Positions 26,296 through 36,100 of a stretch of DNA of 64,000 nt are shown piece by piece. Location: positions 1 through 64,000 of the forward strand of contig NZ_JAKFHA010000010.1 of NCBI RefSeq assembly GCF_021502675.1. Direction: 5' to 3'. The notes beneath the pieces are model-generated. The model saw nothing but the letters and a program-made list of their open reading frames with translations. It made no database searches and was not told where the DNA came from. The first letter of the stretch is position 1; each line of letters opens with the position of its first letter. A program made the position numbers and the translations under genes. The DNA is from Yinghuangia soli (GTDB lineage Bacteria; Actinomycetota; Actinomycetes; Streptomycetales; Streptomycetaceae).

Positions 26296-28184
26296 GGGAT
26301 GTCGACGGCTTCCACGGATTCTCGGAGCGCTGCTTTGACGACGGGGTCGAAGAATCCGCGGACCGCGCCGTCGCCGATCAACAGCGTGCGGTCCAAGAGG
26401 GAGTTGTCAATCTCACAGGAAGTCTCGGGTAGAAGCGTGCAGGCGTGACACGCGGCGCGGTTGAGGTTGGCCAGAGACCTTCCTGTCGAGTCGGCGCACA
26501 GCGGGTCCTGCGAACACCAATGGGCGGACTCGAGAAGACGGATCAGCGTTTCCGCGAGATTGGCCGGCTGCCCCTGGCGGACAAGTCCCCCCAGAGTTCC
26601 TTCCGAGTCCCCGGCGGCGGTGTAGACGAACACGCCGGCCTGGGAGGGGAAACGGCTGCCCAGAGCGTGACTCCGGGCATATACGCGTTCGCGCAACGAA
26701 GCGGCGTTGTACCCGCTGTCGAAGGACAGCTGGCGGATGAGCTGGTGGGCAAGGGTATGCAGCATGACAAAGCGTGGCAGCAATACCGGGCCCGTCTTGT
26801 CTCTGAGGCGATCCGCTTTGAAGGAGGCTTCCAGATCGCGCTCCATGCGTCGGGTCCAGTCGCGTACCGGCGGGAGCTGTTCCCAGGCGCTCAGGCTTTC
26901 CTCGTCGACGGCGATGAAGATCCCCTCGCCGTAGTTTTCCACGGCAGGCAGCCACTGGGCCCGGCGTTTGGTGTCGACCGAGACCATGCGACCGCCTTCG
27001 CCGTCCTCGGGGTCGCCGGAGCCGGGTTCGTAGCGTGAGAAGCCTTCGAGCGCGCGTACTTCGCGAATACGGTCCGCGACGACGACGGCGGACACGGCGG
27101 CGTCGAGCTCCCGCATCGAGAGAGCCGGGTCGGAATCGAGGTCGAGGTGGATCCGGCGTACCGCGAACGTTTTCGTGTCGACCACGGACTCCGGGGCGGA
27201 GAACGCCGCCCATTCGGCAATGCTGAGATGTTCGTCGGACGGACCGGTCCCGGCGGCGGAGGACCCACCGCCGGCGAGTTGCTGCCGCAAATCCTCCAGG
27301 TAATCCTCGGATACCCGGCACTCGACGGCGATGATCTGCCGGAAGGCATCGGAGACCGGCGAGTCGCCTGCCGTCTTGAATTCCGGCCAATAGCGGTTGT
27401 TCACCACCGTTTGGACTATTTCGTCATCCTCCGGGAGGCCTGAGGGAGCAGGGATGTCGATCGCCGAGTGGGTGACCGGGAAGTACACGTTGGACGCACC
27501 ACGTTGAACGGCTTGCGGGGTCTCCTCGCAGACGTCCGCACTGTCGGTCGCCGCATGCCACGGATGCGTGCCCTGGCACGCCAGGCCGACCTGCTTGAGG
27601 ATGTTCTTTTGGCTGATGCCCACCAGGCTGCGGCTCGCTCGACAGACTTGGCAGGAGATCTCCAGAGCTTCGAGACCGGAGGATGTCGGGCCGGCAAGAA
27701 AGCGCAGCCGGCGGACCTGGCATTGGCGTTGTTCGTGATCCTGGGGCTTGGAGTGTGCCCATCGACGCCAGTCGATGTCGGCCATGTGGCCGGCCCGACA
27801 CACCTGAATGAAACGCATCGGAGCCAACTGCGCTTTCCCGGGGCAGCGATCACACGTCGGCTGCTTGTCCTTCTGCTCGTTCTCCGGGCTCCACAGCTTC
27901 ATGACGCGACATTGCGGACAGAACAGCCATTTTGGGAACCGCACATAGGAGGGGCCGATCCGCGAGGCGTAGGCGGCCTTACCGGACGGGACGACCGGTG
28001 CCGAGCGGAATTCCTGGACGCCGAGCTTGTCGGCGAGCCGCACGGATTCCACGCGCTCGCCGTTTGCGGCCCAGCTCCGGATGTCCGCGGCGACGAACGA
28101 TTCACCGCGGATGTCGATGATTCCGCCGACACCGAATGGGACGATGGTCTGCGTTCTGCGGACCTTGCGCCGAATGTCCTTCAC
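26292..28184 (-). CDS. drmB: DISARM protein DrmB (DUF1998 domain)
   Basis: A 630-residue DrmB-family protein. The N-terminus RRTQTIVPFGVGGIIDIRGESF is the family signature. Zinc-knuckle cysteines follow (FCPQCRVMKLW, TCDRCPGKA, and CQVCRAS further on). The DUF1998 region at the C-terminus has LLPRFVMLHTLAHQLIRQLSFDSGY and the cysteine motif LNRAACHACTLLPETSCE. In DISARM, DrmA and DrmB form the complex that restricts phage DNA. GTG at 28184 is preferred to one at 28220: it has GAGGAG about 9 nt upstream and begins 4 nt after the drmA stop. Confidence 0.9.
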   Translation of the reverse strand: MKDIRRKVRRTQTIVPFGVGGIIDIRGESFVAADIRSWAANGERVESVRLADKLGVQEFRSAPVVPSGKAAYASRIGPSYVRFPKWLFCPQCRVMKLWSPENEQKDKQPTCDRCPGKAQLAPMRFIQVCRAGHMADIDWRRWAHSKPQDHEQRQCQVRRLRFLAGPTSSGLEALEISCQVCRASRSLVGISQKNILKQVGLACQGTHPWHAATDSADVCEETPQAVQRGASNVYFPVTHSAIDIPAPSGLPEDDEIVQTVVNNRYWPEFKTAGDSPVSDAFRQIIAVECRVSEDYLEDLRQQLAGGGSSAAGTGPSDEHLSIAEWAAFSAPESVVDTKTFAVRRIHLDLDSDPALSMRELDAAVSAVVVADRIREVRALEGFSRYEPGSGDPEDGEGGRMVSVDTKRRAQWLPAVENYGEGIFIAVDEESLSAWEQLPPVRDWTRRMERDLEASFKADRLRDKTGPVLLPRFVMLHTLAHQLIRQLSFDSGYNAASLRERVYARSHALGSRFPSQAGVFVYTAAGDSEGTLGGLVRQGQPANLAETLIRLLESAHWCSQDPLCADSTGRSLANLNRAACHACTLLPETSCEIDNSLLDRTLLIGDGAVRGFFDPVVKAALRESVEAVDIP

Positions 28185-28188
28185 GGAA

Positions 28189-31100
28189 TCATGCTCCTCG
28201 CACGATGAGGAGGCACTCACGGTCGACGTTGCGCATCGACTGCGCCGTCTCCCACAGGCCGCCTTGTTTGCCGAAGTCGGTGAGAAGTGAGGTGTGCAGG
28301 CGCCCTTGGGGTTGGTAGTAGAGGCGACTGCCTTCGCCTCGTGCGATCTCTGCTTCCTGGCGCCAGGCCGCGATCAGGGCATCCAGTTGGACGGTCGCCG
28401 CTCCGGCCTCCTCCGGGTCCGCTCGTTGCACGTGTGCCAGGACGAGGTCACGTACACGCATGACGGCATCCGCATGGTCGATGATGTCCCCGGCCTTGTC
28501 CTCGGCGGAGAGACCGACGCCGTGCCGCACCAGGATGGTCAGCACCGCGTGCAGGGCGCGATCGCGAGAAGGCAAAGACCATGGCGTGACGCTGGTGGGT
28601 TCGACATGGCGGTAGAGCGACGAGTGATAGATGCCGAAGGATTCGTAATGGGACCGATCGCGCGGCTTTGTCGAGCGGAACATCGTCACGATCAGCCCCG
28701 GCACGTGGCGACGGCCGACGCGACTGGTCGCCTGGATGTACTCCGAGGTCGTCTTCGGCTGACCGTTCATCAGCATGAGACCCAGCCGGGGAACGTCGAC
28801 ACCCACGGAAAGCATGTTCGTCGTGGCGAGGAAGGAGACGCTCCCGCTTTCCTTGAACGCCCTGCCCAGACGGTCCAACAGCCGAGGTTGGGCAGACCTG
28901 GGGATATTGCTGGTGAGTTCGACGACCGCGTCGTCGTTCAGAGAGCGGCGTCGTGTTTCGTCGGGGGTCAGGTGTGCAAGTCGTGCGGGGATGTCGTCCC
29001 TCGCGATGGTGACCGTCCGGCCCAATTCGCGCAGGCTGTTGTGATAGGCGACCGTGGTCCAGTAGGCGTCGCGCAGAGTGTCGTCCGTGCAGATCTCCTG
29101 GGGAGCCTGCAAGGCCGCCGCACCAACGTGGACGGTGGACGTGGATGCGGTGTGGCCTTGAGCCATGACACCGACGTAGAGACGTCCGGGCCTGTCCTTG
29201 TCGGGAGAGGCGTAGTACGAATGTCCGGCCTTGATGCCGGGCGGGGGGAAGAGCTGTGCGGATCGACCGTACAGGGCGCGCACCTGATCCTGCGAACGGC
29301 GGATCGTCGCCGTCGACGCGATGACTTTCGGTGTCATGCCTCCCCACGCGCACAGCTCCAGGATGGCGGACTCGTAGAGTCCGACTGTCGTGCCAAGCGG
29401 TCCGGCCAGCAGGTGCAACTCGTCCTGGATCACCAGAGACGGCGCATTGCGGCCGGCTCTGCCGAACAGTTTCCCCGCCTCCGGTTCCCAGGCCAGCCGT
29501 GCGAACTTGTCCACGGTGCCGAGGACGAAGGTCGGTGGTTCCTTGTAGATCTGTTCGTCCACGACGGACACCGGCAGTCGATCGTGGAACACGCAGGTGT
29601 CGCGTGGACAGAAGAACGACGTGCTGACGCCGTCGGCCCGGATACCGAAATCCCGTTCCTTGCCGTACCGCTGAGGGACGATCTCGGTGCCACACCAAGG
29701 GCAGCGCTCGAGCAGGAACCGATCGTCGGGCTCGCTCATCTGCTTCAGGGCACCGAGCTCGTCCTGTGCAGCGGAAATCTTGTTCGGAGTGGTCTCCTTG
29801 CCGACCCACAGGCCGATCGAAAAGGGCTCGTCTCCCAGGGGTTGCGTCGGCGTCCCGTCGTGACCTCGTCTGATGTATTCCAGGGCGCAGATCGCCGTGG
29901 CAGTCCGTTGGAACTGCTGCGTGGTCAGCAAGCTGAGCGTGTAGCGGCTCAGCACCGCGGTGCCACCTCCGGCTGCGCCGAACCGCAGGCGACGCCACAC
30001 GATCTCGAAGCAGGCGGTGAGAAGGTACGCCTCGGTCTTGCCTCCGCCCGTGGGGAACCAGATGAGGTCGACCGTCTTGCGATCGTTGTGCTCGGGGTTC
30101 ATCAGGCCTTCGACCACGAGCAGGAAATAGGCGAGTTGGAAGGGGTGCCATGCATAATCGGCACCGGGTTCGGACACCTCGGGTACGGCACTGTCCCGGC
30201 GCCGCCGATTGCCGGCCAGCTCAGGGCGACTGTGCAGCATCTGGAGGGCCATCGCGCGGTTCGCCAGTCGGAACGCTTCCCGAGCCTTGGCCCCGCCCGG
30301 GGTCGCCGCCGTGAGGGCTGCCACGCCTGACGTCATGCGCTCGAGCGCAGTTCCGATGCGGTCCAGGATGCGTTCGGCGGGTGCCGTCGCCCAAGGCGGC
30401 AGCGACTCGGCCTCCGATCGCTGAGTCTCGAACCATTTCCCGTACCCCAGGACGAAGGACTGCAGCCCGGCTCTGAGATCCTCCACGTCGCTCTCCGGCC
30501 TGGACAGGTAGGCGAGGTTGAGCACCGGCAGGCCACCAGGCCCGTCGGGCTTGATGTGGTCGACGACCTGACTGGGCATGACCTGGGCACGGACGGTCGT
30601 GACCGGACCGGAACCGTCGCTCCATTCGACTGCGCAGCCGTGGCCTACGGCGCGAGTCACGATATGCCGGTACTGGACTCGAAGTTCCTGTTCCTCCTCG
30701 TCGCGGCTGCTGAGGCGCGTACTCGGGTATTCGAGGATGGTTCCGTCGAGCGTCGTCGCCTGCAGTTCGGCCTGGAAGAGCATCAGGTCGCGGTCCGTAT
30801 GGGTGCTTTCCTCCTCGTCGTGCGCGTTGGCCAGGACGCACGTCACTAGGTGACCGAAACCGAACGGTCGCCATCGCACATGGAGCCGGCCGTGGTCGTC
30901 GAGGACGGGCACGGGGGTTGTCCCGTTCGTGACGACGGTGGTGGTCGACAGTCGCGGTCGCCGTTGCCAACTTCGTCGCCCGTGATCCCGGGACGTCACG
31001 TAGCGCGCTGCACCGCATGTGACCTCGATGTGGTCCGCGTCGGTGAAGAAGGAGAAGCCGAGCGAAGACGGAAGCCAGGCGTTGGCCTCGGCCACCGGAT

Positions 31101-31344
31101 CGTCCGCGAAGCTGTCCTCCTCGCCGCTCCCTGCCGCTGCCTCGCCGAAGTCCTGGTCGCCGTTCTCCTGGGCATGTTCGAACAAGGAGGCGCCACGGGG
31201 GTACAGCGTTCCCATGAGGTAACGCCGGTCGGGTGGATCGACCAGGATCTCGTCCTCACCGCGAGCCGGGCCGACCAGCTGCCGGCGTAGGTACGCCACG
31301 AAGTCGTCGCGGTGGCCGGACAGCCGTTCCTCGAAGCCGTTCAT
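28189..31344 (-). CDS. drmA: DISARM helicase DrmA
   Basis: A 1051-residue SF2-like helicase. Walker A is in VDLIWFPTGGGKTEAYLL (about residues 470-487), motif II is SLVIQDELHLLAGPLG (DELH), motif III IASTATIRRSQ, and motifs V-VI appear in ATTNMLSVGVDVPRLGLMLMNGQPKTTSEYIQATSRVGR. A CPWCG...CPRDTC zinc ribbon lies between motifs I and II. This is the DrmA pattern. ATG at 31344 has AGGAAGG upstream; the gene starts 14 nt after the NERD-helicase stop. The product should act with DrmB on incoming DNA. Confidence 0.9.
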   Translation of the reverse strand: MNGFEERLSGHRDDFVAYLRRQLVGPARGEDEILVDPPDRRYLMGTLYPRGASLFEHAQENGDQDFGEAAAGSGEEDSFADDPVAEANAWLPSSLGFSFFTDADHIEVTCGAARYVTSRDHGRRSWQRRPRLSTTTVVTNGTTPVPVLDDHGRLHVRWRPFGFGHLVTCVLANAHDEEESTHTDRDLMLFQAELQATTLDGTILEYPSTRLSSRDEEEQELRVQYRHIVTRAVGHGCAVEWSDGSGPVTTVRAQVMPSQVVDHIKPDGPGGLPVLNLAYLSRPESDVEDLRAGLQSFVLGYGKWFETQRSEAESLPPWATAPAERILDRIGTALERMTSGVAALTAATPGGAKAREAFRLANRAMALQMLHSRPELAGNRRRRDSAVPEVSEPGADYAWHPFQLAYFLLVVEGLMNPEHNDRKTVDLIWFPTGGGKTEAYLLTACFEIVWRRLRFGAAGGGTAVLSRYTLSLLTTQQFQRTATAICALEYIRRGHDGTPTQPLGDEPFSIGLWVGKETTPNKISAAQDELGALKQMSEPDDRFLLERCPWCGTEIVPQRYGKERDFGIRADGVSTSFFCPRDTCVFHDRLPVSVVDEQIYKEPPTFVLGTVDKFARLAWEPEAGKLFGRAGRNAPSLVIQDELHLLAGPLGTTVGLYESAILELCAWGGMTPKVIASTATIRRSQDQVRALYGRSAQLFPPPGIKAGHSYYASPDKDRPGRLYVGVMAQGHTASTSTVHVGAAALQAPQEICTDDTLRDAYWTTVAYHNSLRELGRTVTIARDDIPARLAHLTPDETRRRSLNDDAVVELTSNIPRSAQPRLLDRLGRAFKESGSVSFLATTNMLSVGVDVPRLGLMLMNGQPKTTSEYIQATSRVGRRHVPGLIVTMFRSTKPRDRSHYESFGIYHSSLYRHVEPTSVTPWSLPSRDRALHAVLTILVRHGVGLSAEDKAGDIIDHADAVMRVRDLVLAHVQRADPEEAGAATVQLDALIAAWRQEAEIARGEGSRLYYQPQGRLHTSLLTDFGKQGGLWETAQSMRNVDRECLLIVRGA

Positions 31345-31358
31345 TCGGGTCGACCTTC

Positions 31359-32957
31359 CTACATCAATCCGCGCCGCACGAGCTCGGTCAGCTTGCGACG
31401 TGTGCCGGGCCGGCAGGCGACCCAGAGCTGTGCACGGGCTCGGGTCCAGGCGACATACAGCGCATCGAGGCGACCCTCGAGATGTTCGGGTTCGAGGTCG
31501 ATCAGGCAGACGACGTTGTTCTCGTGCCCCTTGAAATCGGCGACCGACGACCAGGTGAGCCGCTGCTTCGTACGATGGACTCCCACCACGTCGGTGAACC
31601 GGTCGATTTTGGAGGCACGTTCGGACAGCCGGGCCGAACTCGTGTCCCAATCTCCGGTGACGGACAACAACGTGATGTCCTGGAGCGGTACGTCCTCTCC
31701 CAGAAGCCGGTCTACGTAATCGTCGAGAGCGGCGGCCTCCGCACGAGGGTCGGACACGTCGACGAAGACGGCTTGATCCCCCTCACCCGCGGAGGCGACT
31801 CCCAGGTCCGCGCCGGTGTGCCGGCGTACCTGATCGACGATCTGCTTGGTGTTGCGACAGTTGCGCTTCAAGGGGCCGTATGACAGGCCAAGCTCGCGAA
31901 GGTACTGCGAGGCTTCCGGATCGTAGGTGTTCGGAGCCAGCACCTGGTTGTTCGGATCGAGCATGAAGATCCAGTGGCCCTCGTTGAGCCCGCCGTCGAC
32001 GAGGTTGTCCAGAACGCCCAGATGCTCGAAGGTCAGCAGATCCTGGGCCTCGTCCACGATCAGTTGGTCGAACGTCCGTCCGCGTACTTCGTCCAGCCGG
32101 TCATAGGGCAGGACCGTGACTCCTTCGTCGCCGAGGATCCCGTGCAGATGGGTTGCCAGCGTGGTGCTCGCGCAGGTGAACAAAACGCTGCTGACCGCGG
32201 CTTTACGTCGGGCGGCCTCTGCGGCGAGGAAGGTCTTCCCCGTGCCTGCTCCGCCGACCCACACGAGCCGAGGGTGCGACTCCAACTCGTCCAGCCTGTC
32301 CAGCTGTTCTTCGGTGAGACGCTCGAAGGCGACCTCCAGATGCAGCAGCCGGGACCGCAGATTGGGTACCAGGTCGAAGTCCGGTCGGACGCCATCCACG
32401 ATCTTTCGACGCAGCGCGGACGGAATGGGCGTCCGGGCCCATCGATTTCTCGGCAGCCAGAAGCGGGTCGCCTGTTCGATGCCCTGGGCAAGCCCGCGCC
32501 CACCGTCGTACATGGTCCGACCCAGGTACTGCTGAGGCTCGAACTCGGTCGTCCTGCGGAGGTCGACGTCCGTCGTGATGACCAGGTATCCGCTGGCCAC
32601 GCCGTGATCGCGCAGGTCGCCGACCAGGACGCCGATCTCTCGCTCGAACTCGTGCATCCCGCCGCTTGCCTGGGCAAACGGGCTTTCCTTGGGCTCCCCG
32701 GCGGTTCCCTGGGAGCCGTAATACCACTTCCCGTCCTGGTGGACGACCCGTCCTCCCTTCACCTCGATGAAGAGCAGGAGCTCGGCCGTGATCACGATGA
32801 AGTCGATCTCGCCGACCCGCTTCTTGTGATGCCGAGGGAGATGGACTGTGTGCAGCGCGACACTGTGGTCGTCCTGGAGCAGCTTGAGCGCGGCGAAGAC
32901 GCTGCGTTCGGCGGAACTTTTGGTGCTGCTCGAGATCTCGCTCGGGATGATCCGCAT
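31359..32957 (-). CDS. NERD nuclease domain fused to SF1 helicase
   Basis: A 532-residue protein. Residues about 10-150 form a NERD domain with a PD-(D/E)xK-like core (GEIDFIVITAELLLFIEVKGG: Asp of GEID, Glu and Lys of EVK). The SF1 helicase part follows: Walker A VGGAGTGKTFLAAEAA (near 232), motif II DQLIVDEAQDLL, FMLDPNNQ, and motifs V/VI in SSVADFKGHENNVVCLIDL and LYVAWTRARAQLWVA. It is the first gene of the drmA-drmB operon (GGGGAGAG just upstream of ATG). It could provide the nuclease that canonical DISARM gets from DrmC, which is absent here; this is inference. Confidence 0.85.
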   Translation of the reverse strand: MRIIPSEISSSTKSSAERSVFAALKLLQDDHSVALHTVHLPRHHKKRVGEIDFIVITAELLLFIEVKGGRVVHQDGKWYYGSQGTAGEPKESPFAQASGGMHEFEREIGVLVGDLRDHGVASGYLVITTDVDLRRTTEFEPQQYLGRTMYDGGRGLAQGIEQATRFWLPRNRWARTPIPSALRRKIVDGVRPDFDLVPNLRSRLLHLEVAFERLTEEQLDRLDELESHPRLVWVGGAGTGKTFLAAEAARRKAAVSSVLFTCASTTLATHLHGILGDEGVTVLPYDRLDEVRGRTFDQLIVDEAQDLLTFEHLGVLDNLVDGGLNEGHWIFMLDPNNQVLAPNTYDPEASQYLRELGLSYGPLKRNCRNTKQIVDQVRRHTGADLGVASAGEGDQAVFVDVSDPRAEAAALDDYVDRLLGEDVPLQDITLLSVTGDWDTSSARLSERASKIDRFTDVVGVHRTKQRLTWSSVADFKGHENNVVCLIDLEPEHLEGRLDALYVAWTRARAQLWVACRPGTRRKLTELVRRGLM

Positions 32958-32980
32958 CTACTCTCCCCGTCGTCCGTCGG

Positions 32981-33062
32981 GTACACAAAATACTCAGTAC
33001 TTTGGCGTAGTTGCTGCTCCTTCCGGGGTGAAGGCGGTGGCGGCGGCACCACACGAGTGGTG
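32981..33062. promoter_or_regulatory. Divergent promoter region of the defence island with two inverted repeats
   Basis: The 149-nt gap between the divergent operons contains an AT-rich stretch with GTAC at both ends and palindrome TACTCAGTA (32981-33000), and a perfect 6-4-6 inverted repeat CACCACACGAGTGGTG (33047-33062), 45 nt before the sigma-fusion ATG. These are plausible sites for a shared regulator or for the island's own sigma factor; nothing was matched to a known consensus. Confidence 0.5.
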
Positions 33063-33106
33063 GACTACAACCAAACGGTGGCACAGAGTCCGTGTGCGGG
33101 GGCGTG

Positions 33107-36100
33107 ATGGGCGTGGATGGGGGCGGCACGATCCTCGGTCGAGTGGACCAGGCCAGCTGGGACCGTCTGGTGGCACTCGTGCGCCGGTTCATCGCCGAAG
33201 GGACCGACCATCGTCGGGCCCTGGAACAGGTCGTGCGTGCCGCACGGCTCGATGCTCGCGGGATGCGATCGTTGTACGAATCGGTCAGCGCGACGGAGTC
33301 GGAGGGCTTCGGTCCTCCAAGGCCACCGTTCGCACCGGACCACCCTTCGGAACGAGGGGAGGATTTCGACGAAGTCGGTGAGGTCGACGACGAATTCGCC
33401 GAAGTCGACGACGCTCCCCCCGAACTTGCCTCGTTCAGGGGAACGGTGCGCGTCCTCGACCTGGCTGTCGCGCGTCGTGCCGCCCGGGAACTACTGGAGC
33501 GGGACAGATGGCGGCGTGACCCGCACCGGCATCTGCTGACCGACGAAGAAGAGGTCGGGCTCTGCCTGTTGTTCCGGGCAGCGCACGGCACGACCGATCC
33601 GCTGCCGGAAAGGTATTCGGCGACGCTTGCTCCAGATGGCGAGGAACAACGTGCGCTGACCGCCATGGTCGTCCACAACAAGGGACTCGTGCACAACCAG
33701 CTTCAAGGCCTTGGACTTCGGTACGGGGCCTTGGACTACGAGGACCTCGCGCAGCACGGGATGATGGCCCTTGTCCGCGCCGTGGAGAAGTTCGACGTCT
33801 CACTGGGATGCCGATTCTCCACCTATGCCACCTGGTGGATCCGGCAACACATCACTCGAGCCGTCGTGAACGAGGGAACGGCGATTCGGCTGCCGGTCCA
33901 TGTCCAGGCCGGAATCGACAAGGTGCGGAAGCAGGAGCGCATCTTCCGCGGTCGCGGGGTGGAACCCACACTGGACGACCTCGCAGCGGCATGTGGGTTC
34001 ACGACCAAGAAGGTGGCGGACTATCTGCAGTTGGGTGGCCGTGCGGTGCTGTCCCTGGAGCTTCCGATCGGGGAGAACAGCACTCTCGGAGATCTCGTCG
34101 CGGTGGAATCGCGCCCGGTACCGGGTCCTGAGCAGGCGCTGCACTCGCGATTCGAACGTGACGAGATCCTAAGGCTGTTCGACGGCTGCGAGCTCGCGAA
34201 GCGGACCCGGCAGATTCTCCTCATGCGCCATGGATTCGCCGACGGTGAGCCGTGGACGCTGGACGAGATCGGCAGGAGCCTCGGCATCACTCGCGAACGT
34301 GTGCGGCAGATAGAGAAGCGTGCACTGGAAGACCTGAGGATCGAAGTCGGGCTGCCCGTCGATGATCAAGCCGCGGAACGTGCGCTCCGCAGAGCGAACC
34401 GAAGGAAGGCAAGGGACTTGACCGACAGGGGAGTTGTGGACTTCGGCCAGACGACGGAGGCTGCTCCCGTCCGGCTGCCGGAACAGGAGCACACTCGGAC
34501 GTCTGCTGTCTGGTATCACCGACCCGCTCACGATGACGGCGGACGCGAATTCGGCAACGCGGCAGCCTTCGCCTTCGAGGCCGATCTCGAGGTGCTTGCG
34601 CGCGAGGCGACGCAGAACAGTCTGGACGAACGCGATCGGCGCAACGATCGACCTGTCACGGTCCGCTATACCCTGCACGAGTTGACCGGGGACATGCTTG
34701 CCCGATTCCGCGAGGCGATTCGTTGGGATGATCTGCTGCCGCATTACGAGGCGGCCGCCGCCCAGGACCAGAAGGTCGGGCGCGTCATTCGCGCCGGCCT
34801 TGATGCAATGTCGGAGCGAGACAGGTTGGTCCTCCTTCGTGTCGACGACTACAACGCCAACGGGCTGACGGGTGACGACTACGATGACGGTCGGTTCTCA
34901 GCCGTGGTGCGTCGCCAGCTCGAGAGCCGCAAGTCGGATGCCTCCGCGGGTGGTTCCTACGGGCTGGGGAAGGCCACGCTCTGGGCGACCAGCCAACTGG
35001 GCCTTGTCCTCGTCAATTCGACTCTGTCCGAACCTCATGAGGGCAATAACCGAAGCAGGTTGATCGGGAGGCTCGATCTCCCGTGGCGCGAGGTGGCCGG
35101 TCGGAGGTTTGCCGGTCCCGCATGGTTCGGGCGCCCCGACGCCGATGCCGACAACCCGGAAGTCGTGCGTTCCTGGTGGGGGGATGCAGAGACGGTGGAG
35201 AGTCTTCATCTCACCCGCGATGGGGAGGAAGCCGGTACATCCTTCCTGATCGTCGGCGCACACGACGTGGCAAGTCTGGCCGAGGCCGGTCAGGACTCGG
35301 AGGCTGGTGTCGGGGACGACGACGACAGTCTGGAGCGCATGCACCAGAGGTTGGTTCGTGCGCTCGGTCGCAACTTCTGGGCCGCGATGACAGCCGGGGC
35401 CGATGGTCGTCCGCTGCTGGAGGCGTCGGTGCGGACGCTGCGAAACGGTGTGGTGCACCTGTCCGAGGAGCGAGTCGAGCCACATGTCCACCAGCCGGCC
35501 CGGTCGCGTGCACTGAAAGCGTTCCTGAGCGGGGCGACAGTGGATCGCATCACCGAATCGGGGCAAGTAGCCCTCGCAAGAGTTTCGTTGAAGGTTCCCG
35601 AGCGTGACCGCATTCCGGGGACCGCCGGCGAGCACCGGGCTGTGCTCCTTGTCACCGAGGCGACCGACGCCGATGGTCGGATCAATCAGGTGACGGCGAT
35701 GCGCGGTAATCGCATGACGGTGAAGACGAGCTGGGTTCCGGGACTGCCGGTGGGAACCAACCCGTTCCAGGCCGTTCTGCTCGTGGGCCGGGCCGCTGGG
35801 GACGACGCTCCCTTCGCGGCGGAAGCGGAGGAGTTCCTGCGGTCGTCCGAGCCACCCGAGCACAACAAATGGGGGCAGACCGATGAGTTGAGGATGCGCT
35901 ACTCGCCCTCTGCTCACCGGCGGATCGCCGCCCTGACGACGGAGACGAATCGAGCGGTCCACGGACTCGTGGCGATGCCTCAGGAGAAGAAGACGACCGG
36001 CACCGGCAACGTCGGCAAGCGACTCAAAATCTCAGGTAAACCCGTGGCCAAGGCAAAGGGGCTGATCGCACCACCGAAGCTGGTCGACCTGACGGCCGTG

